This document shows, piece after piece, positions 8,853 to 16,931 of a stretch of 64,000 bases of DNA. Under the pieces are notes generated by a model that saw nothing but the letters and a program-made list of their open reading frames with translations, was not told the origin of the DNA and ran no database searches. Origin of the DNA: Comamonadaceae bacterium UBA4962 (GTDB lineage: Bacteria; Pseudomonadota; Gammaproteobacteria; Burkholderiales; Burkholderiaceae_C); NCBI GenBank assembly GCA_002397315.1, contig DHAE01000007.1:62001-126000 (forward strand), read 5' to 3'. Made by a program: the position numbers and the translations under genes. How positions within the stretch are numbered: the stretch's first letter is position 1; every line of letters starts with the position of its first letter.

Positions 8853-9539
8853 TCAGCGCCCGAGCCGGTAGGGCTCCTCGAAATCCAGGAAGTCCTGCTC
8901 GGCCAGAGCGGCATCGATCCACGCCTTCACGCCGGGCCGCGAGGCCACGTGGTCCACATACGCGGCGATCGGCTCCGGCACGGGCAGGGCATAGGTGCGC
9001 AGGCGCATGCAGACGGGCGCGAAGAAGGCATCGGCGATCGTGAACCGGTCCCCGAAGAGCAGCGGGCCGCCGTGCCGGCGCAGCAGGGCGCCCCACATCT
9101 CGGTCAGGCGCTGCACGTCGGCGCGCACGCCGGGCCGGTCGCGCCAGAGCAGGGCGCCGGTTTCCGGCAGATGGGCCTCGATGTTCATGGGGCAGGCGCT
9201 GCGCAGGGCGCCGAAGCCGCTGTGCATTTCGGCGACCACGCTGCGCGCCAGGGCCCGGGCCGCCACGTCCTGCGGCCACAGTTGCTTGTCCGGATACTGC
9301 TCGGCGAGGTATTCGGCGATGGCCAGCGTGTCCCACACGGTGATGTCGCCATCGACGAGCGCGGGGACCTTGCCGGTGGGCGTCACGGCCTGCAGGGTCT
9401 GCTTGAAGCGGGAGCCTGGGTCGAAGCTGTCAAAGCGCACGGCCACTTCCTCGAAGGGAATGCCGGCCTCGCGCAGCAGCACCCAGGGGCGCATGGACCA
9501 GGAGGAATAGTTCTTGTTGCCGATGTAGAGCTGGAGCAT
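8853..9539 (-). CDS. Glutathione S-transferase family protein
   Basis: The 228-residue protein has the two-domain GST fold. The N-terminal thioredoxin-like domain begins MLQLYIGNKNYSSWSMRPWV, where the NYSSWS stretch supplies the likely catalytic serine, and ends with the glutathione-binding TPTGKVPALVDGD and VWDTLAIAEYLAE segments. The helical C-terminal domain includes FGDRFTIADAFFAPV, the N-capping box motif of GSTs. Proteins of this type (YfcF-like) conjugate glutathione or act as peroxidases; the substrate is unknown. Divergent from the diguanylate cyclase with a gap of about 200 bases. Confidence 0.88.
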   Translation of the reverse strand: MLQLYIGNKNYSSWSMRPWVLLREAGIPFEEVAVRFDSFDPGSRFKQTLQAVTPTGKVPALVDGDITVWDTLAIAEYLAEQYPDKQLWPQDVAARALARSVVAEMHSGFGALRSACPMNIEAHLPETGALLWRDRPGVRADVQRLTEMWGALLRRHGGPLLFGDRFTIADAFFAPVCMRLRTYALPVPEPIAAYVDHVASRPGVKAWIDAALAEQDFLDFEEPYRLGR

Positions 9540-9747
9540 GGTGCGCGGTGGTCGGGCGGGATGGGAGTGCCATGCTAGGGGAGCGGGGCGCGCCTGCCAA
9601 TGCCCGTTGGGCCGGGCATTGATACCCGGGCCGCATCAATGCGCGATTTCGAGAGGTGCGGCACAATCCGCCGCTGCCCGTCCGGCCCGTGGCGGTGTTT
9701 CCTTCCTTTTCCTCCCGTGGACAGATCCTGCCGCGGCCCGAATACCC

Positions 9748-11553
9748 GTGCTCTTCCGTGATGTCGTGCGGTGGCGTCCTGCGCCGGCCGCTGCCCTGGT
9801 GGTGTGTTGCCTCGCCTGGCTGTTCGCCTCGCTGGCGGGTGCGGCGCAGAACGGACCAGCCGCCGTGCCGCCCGCACCCCTGGCGGCACAGGCCGGCGGC
9901 GTGTCCCTGGTGCCGCACATGGCGGTGCTGGAGGACACGGGACGCCAACTGGGCATCGACGACGTGCGCGCGCCGGAGTACGCCGCGCGCTTCGTGCACC
10001 CCGACAATCCGTTGCGGGGCGCCGAGGCCGACCGCGTGCTGTGGTTCCGCGTGCAGCTGCGCCTGGCGGACCCGGCGGATGCCCTGCGCGAATGGCTGCT
10101 GGTGATTCCCACCGTGTCCACGCACGAGCTGCGCTTCTACGGGCCGTATGCCCCGGACGGCCGCGCGCTGGCGCCACCCGTGGTGACGGGCATGCGCCAT
10201 CCGTGGTCCACGCGGCCGGCGGGTTCGGAGCAGATGGCCTGGCGCTTCCGCCTGCCGGACGCGCAGACGTACACGGCCTATTTCCGCGTGGAATCGACCT
10301 TCGCGCGCTTCTACGCGGCCACGGCCTGGGATCTGGCGGACTACCTGCAGTCCATCCAGGACAAGCGCATGTTCGACGGCGTCTGCTACGGCCTGCTGCT
10401 GGGCCTGCTGGCGTTCAGCTTCGCGATGCTGATGGTGTTCCGCGAGGGCATCTACGCGTGGTATTCGCTCTCGTGCGCCTGCGCACTGCTGGCGCTGGCG
10501 AGCCTGAACGGGCACACGCTGCGCTATCCGTTCGCGCACTGGCCCGCGGCGGCGGGCCTCTTCTACACCCTCGCGCCGCCGCTCTGGGCCATGTCCAAGC
10601 TGCTGTTCGGGCGCAGCCTGCTGCGCCTCGCGCACTACGCGCCGCGCATCGACCGCCTGGTCCTGGCACTGGTCGCCGCATTGGGGGCGGCCACCGTGTA
10701 CGGGCTGCTGGGGCCGCACCCGCTCTGGCTGTTCCGCGCGGTGCAGGCGTCGGTGGTGGTGTCCACCGTGGTGCTGGCCGCCGGTGCGCTGATCGCCATG
10801 CGCCGGCGCTACTGGCCGGCCGTGCTCTACAGTGCCGGCGTTCTGCTGCTGCTTCTCGGCATCTGCGCGATCATCGTCGCGAGCTGGGGCTGGGTGGCCT
10901 GGACACCGGGGCAGATGGACATCACCCAGGCCGCGCTGGTGGCCGAATCGCTGATCTTCGCCGCCGCGATGGCCTCGCGCCTGCGCATGCTGCGCATGTC
11001 GGAGCAGGCGCTCGGCCGGCGCACGCGCGAACTCGTGGAGGTGCTGGGCACCGACGCCCTCACGGGGGCGGCCAACCGGGCGGGTCTCGCGCGCCGGGCC
11101 GCCATGGCGCTGGAGGCGGGCGAGCCCTTTGCGCTGATGCTGCTCGACCTGGACGGCTTCAAGGCGGTGAACGACACCCACGGCCACGCGGCGGGCGATG
11201 CGGTGCTGGTGGCCCTGGTGCAGCGCCTGCGCACCCTGCTGCGCGAGGGCGATCTCGTCGCGCGGCTGGGCGGCGACGAATTCGTGGTGCTGCTGGCCGG
11301 CGCACCACCGCGCGCGGCCCTGGCGGACAAGGCCCGCGCCATGGCCCGGGCCGTGGCCGTGCCCCTCGAATTCGAGGGCCGCAGCCTGTCCGTGGGCCTC
11401 AGCGTCGGCATCGCCTGCCATCCCGGCGACGGCCGCGGCCTGGAATCCCTGCTGCGCGCAGCCGACACCGCCATGTACGCCAGCAAGCGCCGCGGTCCGC
11501 AGGCGGGGGCGGAGTGCTTCGCCTTCGCGAGCGACCTGGCCCCGCCGACCTGA
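9748..11553 (+). CDS. Membrane-bound diguanylate cyclase (7TMR-DISM + GGDEF)
   Basis: This protein of about 601 residues makes cyclic di-GMP. A GTG start at 9748 gives a clean signal segment (residues 10-33, ALVVCCLAWLFASLAGAAQ). Residues about 50-190 form a periplasmic 7TMR-DISM extracellular domain (LEDTGRQLGIDD, DRVLWFRVQLRL), and about 200-400 hold seven hydrophobic helices. The GGDEF domain runs from about 430: DLDGFKAVNDTHGHAAGD and the intact active site RLGGDEF with G508-F512. An inhibitory RxxD site (R499-D502, REGD) lies five residues before it, so product feedback is expected. DISM domains are thought to sense carbohydrate or other small ligands. Alternative upstream starts add sequence with no homology I recognise. 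Confidence 0.92.
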   Translation: MLFRDVVRWRPAPAAALVVCCLAWLFASLAGAAQNGPAAVPPAPLAAQAGGVSLVPHMAVLEDTGRQLGIDDVRAPEYAARFVHPDNPLRGAEADRVLWFRVQLRLADPADALREWLLVIPTVSTHELRFYGPYAPDGRALAPPVVTGMRHPWSTRPAGSEQMAWRFRLPDAQTYTAYFRVESTFARFYAATAWDLADYLQSIQDKRMFDGVCYGLLLGLLAFSFAMLMVFREGIYAWYSLSCACALLALASLNGHTLRYPFAHWPAAAGLFYTLAPPLWAMSKLLFGRSLLRLAHYAPRIDRLVLALVAALGAATVYGLLGPHPLWLFRAVQASVVVSTVVLAAGALIAMRRRYWPAVLYSAGVLLLLLGICAIIVASWGWVAWTPGQMDITQAALVAESLIFAAAMASRLRMLRMSEQALGRRTRELVEVLGTDALTGAANRAGLARRAAMALEAGEPFALMLLDLDGFKAVNDTHGHAAGDAVLVALVQRLRTLLREGDLVARLGGDEFVVLLAGAPPRAALADKARAMARAVAVPLEFEGRSLSVGLSVGIACHPGDGRGLESLLRAADTAMYASKRRGPQAGAECFAFASDLAPPT

Positions 11554-11586
11554 CCTCCAAAGCCCCGGCCATTGCCGCGTGCAATT

Positions 11587-11625
11587 GTGCGGGGCAGGGA
11601 GCCACTCCCCTTTGCCCCAGAGCAC
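11587..11625. other. Strong hairpin downstream of the diguanylate cyclase gene
   Basis: GTGC-GGGGCA-GGGA pairs with TCCC-TGCCCC-GCAC around the loop GCCAC, giving a 14-bp stem interrupted by two 3-base bulges. It begins 33 bases after the cyclase stop in a gap between convergent genes. No run of T follows on either strand, so it is not a classical terminator; it may be a processing or factor-independent weak stop, or part of an RNA. Confidence 0.5.
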
Positions 11626-11690
11626 AGTCTTGGAACCCGCACGGCTTGACCCGTCAGAAGGCCGCGGAGCAGGCCATGCCAGCGGACGCC

Positions 11691-11762
11691 GCGGAACCGG
11701 CTTCGCCGGGCCGCTGGCGTCGTCCCCTTGGAGGGATGGCGCCGAAGGCGACTCAGGGGGAG
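11691..11762. repeat. Palindrome-rich intergenic element
   Basis: The stretch holds nested inverted repeats: CCGGC-TTC-GCCGG at 11697-11709 and CGCC-GAA-GGCG at 11740-11750, plus CCCC and GGGG arms further out. I recall very similar sequence as a dispersed intergenic element of Acidovorax and relatives; within this window I see only one copy. It ends at the stop of the cyclo-ligase gene. Confidence 0.5.
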
Positions 11763-11763
11763 C

Positions 11764-12339
11764 CTATTTCATCGGCCAGACGACTCCGTTGTCGTTCAGG
11801 ATGGCATCCAGCGGGAGGTCATGCGGCTCGGGTTCGAAATCTTCCAGGAACCCATGGGTGAAACCCAGGCCCACGGTGGTGGGCACCGGGTAGAGCGTGG
11901 CCAGGGTGCGGTCGTAGAAGCCGCCGCCGTAGCCCAGGCGGTAGCCGCCGGGGCCGTAGCCCACGCAGGGCACGAACAGCAGCGTGGGCACGATGACCTC
12001 GGTATCCTTGGGCTTCGGGATGCCGTAGGCGTCCTCCTCCATCGGGCAACCGGGGTACCAGACGTGGAAGGTGAGGGTCTTGTGCTCCTTGTTCACCACC
12101 GGCAGGCCGATGCGGCGGCGCTGCGGTTCGTCCAGCAGCTCGCCATCTTCCTTCCAGCGGTGCAGCGCGGGCAGGGGGTCGAACTCGCCCTTGATCGGCC
12201 AGTAGGCGCCGATGACGGTGTCGGGCCGGTCCACCAGCCAGATGCGCATCACCCGCTGCAGGAGGTCGGAACGCTGTAGGCGGTCCGGCAGGTTCAGGCG
12301 TTCCTCGATCAATGCGCGCCGCAGGGCTGTTTTGTCCAT
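11764..12339 (-). CDS. 5-formyltetrahydrofolate cyclo-ligase
   Basis: The 191-residue enzyme converts 5-formyl-THF to 5,10-methenyl-THF with ATP, recovering a storage or inhibitory folate. It starts MDKTALRRALIEERLNL, the usual basic N-terminal helix (consensus K-x3-R-x7-R), and ends with the ATP-binding signature GYGPGGYRLGYGGGFYDRTL followed by GLGFTHGF. I use ATG 12339; a TTG five codons earlier would overlap the divergent slt start. The two start codons are only about 14 bases apart, so their promoters must overlap the opposite genes or lie in them. Confidence 0.93.
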   Translation of the reverse strand: MDKTALRRALIEERLNLPDRLQRSDLLQRVMRIWLVDRPDTVIGAYWPIKGEFDPLPALHRWKEDGELLDEPQRRRIGLPVVNKEHKTLTFHVWYPGCPMEEDAYGIPKPKDTEVIVPTLLFVPCVGYGPGGYRLGYGGGFYDRTLATLYPVPTTVGLGFTHGFLEDFEPEPHDLPLDAILNDNGVVWPMK

Positions 12340-12353
12340 CACATAATTCCCCA

Positions 12354-14336
12354 ATGCAATTCCTCACGATTCTGACACCGCTCCTGGCCGCCGCGGTCAT
12401 GGCCACCGCCGCAGTGCCTGTCCAGGCTCAAAACCGGGGCGACGAAGCGTTGTTACAAATGCAGCAGGCCTACCGCAAGGGCGACCGTGCGCGGCTCACG
12501 CAATTGCTGCCCGACCTGCGCGGGCATGTGCTGGAGCCGTGGGGAGCGTACTGGGAACTGCGCGCCCGCCTCGACCAGGCCACGCCCCAGGAGGTGGACG
12601 CCTTCCTGCAGCGCTTTGCCGGCACCTACCAGGAAGACCGGCTGCGCAACGACTGGCTGCTGCTCGTCGGCCAGCGGCGCGACTGGGCCCAGTTCAGCGC
12701 GCTGCATCCGCTCTACCGCATGAACGACGACCGCGAGGTGCGCTGCTATGCGCTGCTGGTGGACCAGATCAAGGGCTCGGCGACCCCGGAGGCGGCCGGC
12801 GAGGTGCTGCGCAACTGGTACGGGCTGCGCGAGGCCGACGACGGCTGCACGCACGCCGCGGCGGAGTTCTTTTCCGACAAGCGCATCGCCGCCATGGACG
12901 TGTGGCGCAAGGCGCGCCTGGCCGCGGAAAGCAACCGCGCCCGGGTCACGCGCAATGCGGTCGAGATCGTGGCGCCCGAGGCGCTGCCGATGCTGCGCGA
13001 GGTGTTCGATGCGCCCGCCAAGTTCCTCGCGAGCCGGGCCACGGCGCCGGGCCGCATGCGGCAGGAGCTGGTGGTGCTGGCCCTCATCAAGATGGCCGTG
13101 TCCGACCCCGCCACCGCGGCCCGGCTGCTGGATGCCAAGTGGGGCGTGCAGCTCAGCGCCGAGGAGCGCAACTGGGTGTGGGGCGTGATCGGCAAGCAGG
13201 CCGCCATCGGGCTCTCGCCGGACGCGCTGGGGTACTTCGGCAACGTCTCCAAGGACGCCGACCTGACCGACGACATGCTGGGCTGGAAGGTGCGCGCCGC
13301 CCTGCGCGCCGGCCAGTGGAAGCAGGTGGCCAAGGCGATCGACGCGATGAGCCCGCCCGGCCGGCAGGACCCCGCCTGGACGTACTGGCGCGCCCGCGCG
13401 TGGCTGTCGAACCGCCCGGGCGACGAAGACCGCGCCAAGGCGCGCGAACTGCTGGAGCGCATCGCCGGCCCGAGCGGCTTCTACGAGCAACTGGCACTGG
13501 AGGAACTCGGCCAGCGCGTGACGGTGCCGCTGCCGCCCGTGCCGCCCACGCCCGAGGAAAAGGCCGCCGCGCGCTCCAATCCGGGCTTCGTGCGCAGCCT
13601 CTATGCCATCGGCCTGGGCCTGCGGCACGAGGGCGTGCGCGAGTGGAACTACACCACCAACCTGCACACGCCGGGCGGCATGGGCGACCGCGAGCTGCTC
13701 GCCGCGGCCGACCTCGCCTGCCAGCGCGAACTGTGGGACCGCTGCATCAACACCAGCGAGCGCACCAAGGCCTTCGCGGACGTGGGGCAGCGCTTCCCGA
13801 TGCCGTTCCGCAATGCCGTGGTGGCGCGCGCGCAGGCCATCGGGCTCGATCCGGCCTACGTCTACGGCCTCATCCGCCAGGAAAGCCGCTTCATCATGGA
13901 TGCGCGCTCGGGCGTGGGCGCGTCGGGCCTTATGCAGGTGATGCCCGCCACCGCGCGCTGGACGGCCCGGAAGGTCGGCATGGTGGACTTCACGCCCGAC
14001 CAGATCAACGACCGCGACACCAACATCGCCATCGGCACCGCCTACCTGAAGCTCGCGCTCGACGACTTCGAGGGCTCCATGCCCATGGCCGCGGCCGCCT
14101 ACAACGCCGGCCCCGGCCGGCCGCGCAACTGGCGCAACGGGCCCGTGCTGGAGGCCGCGATCTGGGCCGAGAACATCCCGTTCTCGGAAACGCGCGACTA
14201 CGTCAAGAAGGTGCTCTCCAACACCACGATGTACGCCGCGATCCTGACGGGCCAGCCGCAGTCGCTCAAGGGCCGGCTGGGCAGCGTGGGCCCGCGCGAT
14301 GCGGCCACGCCGGACCCGAGCCGCGAATTGCCATGA
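12354..14336 (+). CDS. slt: Soluble lytic murein transglycosylase
   Basis: This 660-residue periplasmic enzyme cleaves the glycan strands of peptidoglycan to give 1,6-anhydro-muropeptides. ATG 12354 gives a Sec signal peptide (LLAAAVMATAAVPVQAQ, cleavage after about residue 27). The middle part is a long superhelix of repeats (about 40-480). The catalytic SLT domain is at about 500-640: RQESRF with the catalytic Glu, GVGASGLMQVMPATA, and AAAAYNAGPGRP. Length and layout match Slt70. The C-terminal tail is Pro/Asp-rich. It is divergent from the cyclo-ligase gene. Confidence 0.95.
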   Translation: MQFLTILTPLLAAAVMATAAVPVQAQNRGDEALLQMQQAYRKGDRARLTQLLPDLRGHVLEPWGAYWELRARLDQATPQEVDAFLQRFAGTYQEDRLRNDWLLLVGQRRDWAQFSALHPLYRMNDDREVRCYALLVDQIKGSATPEAAGEVLRNWYGLREADDGCTHAAAEFFSDKRIAAMDVWRKARLAAESNRARVTRNAVEIVAPEALPMLREVFDAPAKFLASRATAPGRMRQELVVLALIKMAVSDPATAARLLDAKWGVQLSAEERNWVWGVIGKQAAIGLSPDALGYFGNVSKDADLTDDMLGWKVRAALRAGQWKQVAKAIDAMSPPGRQDPAWTYWRARAWLSNRPGDEDRAKARELLERIAGPSGFYEQLALEELGQRVTVPLPPVPPTPEEKAAARSNPGFVRSLYAIGLGLRHEGVREWNYTTNLHTPGGMGDRELLAAADLACQRELWDRCINTSERTKAFADVGQRFPMPFRNAVVARAQAIGLDPAYVYGLIRQESRFIMDARSGVGASGLMQVMPATARWTARKVGMVDFTPDQINDRDTNIAIGTAYLKLALDDFEGSMPMAAAAYNAGPGRPRNWRNGPVLEAAIWAENIPFSETRDYVKKVLSNTTMYAAILTGQPQSLKGRLGSVGPRDAATPDPSRELP

Positions 14337-14429
14337 TCGGTTGACCGGCCGGCACCAGGGCGCCGTGGCCGGAGGGGCCCCCGGCCGCGGTCGCGCCCGG
14401 GGCCTGCCGTCGTGCGACAACCCGTGCCG

Positions 14430-15380
14430 TCACGCGTTGTGCAGCGTCTCCCCGTCCCGCCGGGCGGCCCCGCTGCGCACCAGCTCCTGCACCAGCGCCT
14501 CCTGCCATGCCGCGCGCGGCTGGTCCGCGAAGTGGCCGGCATGCAGCAGGCCGAAGTACGGCGTCGCGTCGGCCCAGGCATGCAGCCGCGCGAGCGGCAC
14601 GCTCTGCCATTCGAGCAGCTTGTACTTGAGCAGCACCTTGGCGGCGTAGAGCGCATGGCGGGCCGGATCGCGCACGAAGCCGTCGAGCCGGCGCCGGGCG
14701 GTGTCGAGCGCGGCGTCCACGTCGGTGAACACCGCGCCGTGGCCGGGCACGATGGTGCGCGGCGCGAGGCCGGCGATCAGGTCCAGCGTGGCCGCCACGT
14801 CCGCGAAGGCGTGCGCGCCCTCCAGCTCGGGAAAGACCACCCCGAAACCGTTTTGCCACAGCGCATCGGCCGACAGCAGCACCCGGTGGCCGGGCTCGAA
14901 CAGCACCACGGAATGGGTGTCGTGCCCGGGCGCGGCATGGATCTGCCAGTCGTGCGCGCCCAGCCGCACCGTGCGCCCGGGCTCCAGCAGGCCGTCCAGG
15001 CGGAAGGGCGGGCACTCCTGGCCCGTGGGCGTGTAGCTGAGGGCCTGCGGATCCCAGTCGCGCACGTGCGCGGCCTGGCCGGGCGGCACCAGGGTGCGGG
15101 CGGCGGGCCAGGCCTGCTGCAGCGCCGCGTTGCCGCCGCAGTGGTCGCTGTGCAGATGGGTGTTGGCGATCAGCGCGAGCGGCCGGCCCTGCAGCGCGGC
15201 GCCCACCAGGGACACCGTCTGGGCCGCATGGGCGCAGTAGCCGGTGTCCACCACCGCCGCCGCGTCCTCGCCCACGCAGACGATGTTGTTGGCGGAAAGC
15301 CAGCCGCGTTCGAGCACGGTGGTGCCGGGCGGCAGCGTGGGAAGGTCGCTGGTTGGCGTGTGGGTTGGGGCGGGTGGCAT
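14430..15380 (-). CDS. MBL-fold metallo-hydrolase
   Basis: The 316-residue protein has the metallo-beta-lactamase fold with the zinc motif THLHSDHCGG near residue 75, a further histidine in HAAPGHDTHSV, an Asp in LLSADALW and a late His in IVPGHGAVF. This set gives a two-metal hydrolase. The C-terminal helical part (about 215-316, YAAKVLLKYKLLEW) is the extension seen in many hydroxyacylglutathione hydrolase-like or RNase Z-like members of unknown substrate. I start at ATG 15380; the frame opens further upstream but without conserved sequence. It is convergent with slt and 180 bases from the end of the rbs operon. Confidence 0.87.
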   Translation of the reverse strand: MPPAPTHTPTSDLPTLPPGTTVLERGWLSANNIVCVGEDAAAVVDTGYCAHAAQTVSLVGAALQGRPLALIANTHLHSDHCGGNAALQQAWPAARTLVPPGQAAHVRDWDPQALSYTPTGQECPPFRLDGLLEPGRTVRLGAHDWQIHAAPGHDTHSVVLFEPGHRVLLSADALWQNGFGVVFPELEGAHAFADVAATLDLIAGLAPRTIVPGHGAVFTDVDAALDTARRRLDGFVRDPARHALYAAKVLLKYKLLEWQSVPLARLHAWADATPYFGLLHAGHFADQPRAAWQEALVQELVRSGAARRDGETLHNA

Positions 15381-15561
15381 GCAGGGTCTTTCGGTACCGC
15401 GATGCGGGACCGCGGCAGGACCGGACCCGGGCATGCCGGGAGGATGCGGCGGGCCGTGTCCGCGGGCCAGTATGGCACCGGCCGCCGCCGTGCATCCATC
15501 CGGGGCAACCCTCCGCGCCCGTGCGGCGCGGGCCGTCGGATCGCGCGGGCCTGCCGGCCCG

Positions 15562-15954
15562 TCAGAACGTCACGCCCGCGCAGAGGATCACGTTGGCATA
15601 GGGCGTGCACTCGCCCGTGCGCACCACGGCGCGCGCATCGCGCAGCAGGCGCTTGAATTCCTCGTGCGACAGGGTCTGCGGTGCCACGGGCAGCGCGCCC
15701 GCCCAGGCAGGCAGGGCGCCGTCCGCGCGGGCGACGGCTTCGGTGGCGATCAGCGCGCGTTCGACCTGCATCTCGGAGAGCACGGCGCGCAGCACGTCGG
15801 CCACGGCGGGCAGCCCCGGGCACACGGCCAGGTCGATGCGCCGCGGGCCGTCGGGGATGGGCAGTCCGGCGTCGCCGATGGCGATCATGTCGCCATGGCC
15901 GAGCTGGGCGATGGCATGGGAGAGTTCGGCGTTCAGCAGGGCGGTGCGCTTCAT
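15562..15954 (-). CDS. rbsD: D-ribose pyranase
   Basis: The 130-residue protein interconverts the pyranose and furanose forms of ribose so that ribokinase can act. It begins MKRTALLNAELSHAIAQLGHGD, with the catalytic His in LGHGD (residue about 20), continues IAIGDAGLPIPDG and ends GECTPYANVILCAGV, the family's C-terminal active-site strand. Its start overlaps the rbsK stop by 4 bases (15951-15954), so translation is probably coupled. It is the last gene of the ribose operon. Confidence 0.96.
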   Translation of the reverse strand: MKRTALLNAELSHAIAQLGHGDMIAIGDAGLPIPDGPRRIDLAVCPGLPAVADVLRAVLSEMQVERALIATEAVARADGALPAWAGALPVAPQTLSHEEFKRLLRDARAVVRTGECTPYANVILCAGVTF

Positions 15955-16931
15955 GCGATGCGGCTCCAGTCGGGGGGCAGGGGCGATGCGGCCGTTTCGG
16001 CGCGCGTGGGGATCGAGGGCTGCGCTCCCGGGCGGGTGACGCACAGCGCGGCGGCGCGCACGCCCGTCTGCACCGCCAGGTCGAGCGATTCGCCGCGCGC
16101 GAGCGCGACGGTGAGGGCGCCCAGGAACGTGTCGCCGGCCGCGGTGGTGTCCACGGCTTCGACGCGCAGGCCCGGGTGGTGCCGGCAGCCGCTGCCGTCG
16201 CAGGCCACGGCACCCGCCGCGCCAAGCGTGACCACCACGCGGTCCGGGCCCAGCGCGCGCAACAGCCGCGCGGCATGGGCCGCTTCCCCGGGGGTGCGCA
16301 CCTCGCAGTCGGCGAACAGCGCGGCCTCCACCTCGTTGGCCACGAGCGTGTCCACCAGCCGCCAGAGCGCATCGGGAATGGGCTGCATCGGCGACGGATT
16401 GAGCACCACGGGACATCCGGCCTGGCGGGCGCGCGCGGCGGCGGCCTGCACCTGCGGCAGCGGCACCTCGAACTGCAGCAGCAGGCCATCGGCGCCGCGC
16501 AGGGCCGTGTCCAGCGCGTCGGCATCGATCGCGAAGCGGGCATTCGCCCCCCCGACCACGACGATCCGGTTCTCTCCGGTGGATTCCACGGTGATGCACG
16601 CCACGCCGGTGGGCGCTTCCGTGTCGGTCTGCACGCCGGCATGGTCGATGCCGTCGGCGTCCAGGGCCGCGCGCAGCGCGGCGCCGTGCGCGTCGTCGCC
16701 CACGCGGCCGAGCAGGTGCACCTCGGCCCCCTGCCGGGCGCAGGCGACGGCCTGGTTGCCGCCCTTGCCGCCCGGAATGTGGTGCAGCGATTCGGCCATC
16801 ACGGTCTCGCCGCCGCCGGGCGCGCGCGGCACGCGCAGCACGATGTCCATGTTGAGGCTGCCCACCACGGCGATGCGGGGCGGGGCGGGATGGGAGTCGG
16901 TACCCGTGGCGAAGGGATGCGGAGCGGTCAT
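15951..16931 (-). CDS. rbsK: Ribokinase
   Basis: The 326-residue PfkB-family kinase phosphorylates ribose at O5. The sugar-binding segment VVGSLNMDIV is near residue 20, the glycine pair GGKGGNQAVACARQG near 50, and the anion-hole signature DTTAAGDTFLGAL near 265 with the catalytic Asp. It starts at ATG 16931, which overlaps the rbsR stop (16928-16931). The frame is open upstream into rbsR, but nothing there is conserved. It works with RbsD on ribose brought in by RbsABC. Confidence 0.96.
   Translation of the reverse strand: MTAPHPFATGTDSHPAPPRIAVVGSLNMDIVLRVPRAPGGGETVMAESLHHIPGGKGGNQAVACARQGAEVHLLGRVGDDAHGAALRAALDADGIDHAGVQTDTEAPTGVACITVESTGENRIVVVGGANARFAIDADALDTALRGADGLLLQFEVPLPQVQAAAARARQAGCPVVLNPSPMQPIPDALWRLVDTLVANEVEAALFADCEVRTPGEAAHAARLLRALGPDRVVVTLGAAGAVACDGSGCRHHPGLRVEAVDTTAAGDTFLGALTVALARGESLDLAVQTGVRAAALCVTRPGAQPSIPTRAETAASPLPPDWSRIA

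Noticed and set aside
11554..11763. 6S RNA beside the cyclo-ligase gene
   Set aside because: I could not draw the long closing stem and central bubble of 6S RNA in either orientation, so I list only the hairpin and the repeat.
12453..14420. 655-codon open frame opposite slt
   Set aside because: Antisense shadow of a clear lytic transglycosylase with signal peptide and catalytic Glu.
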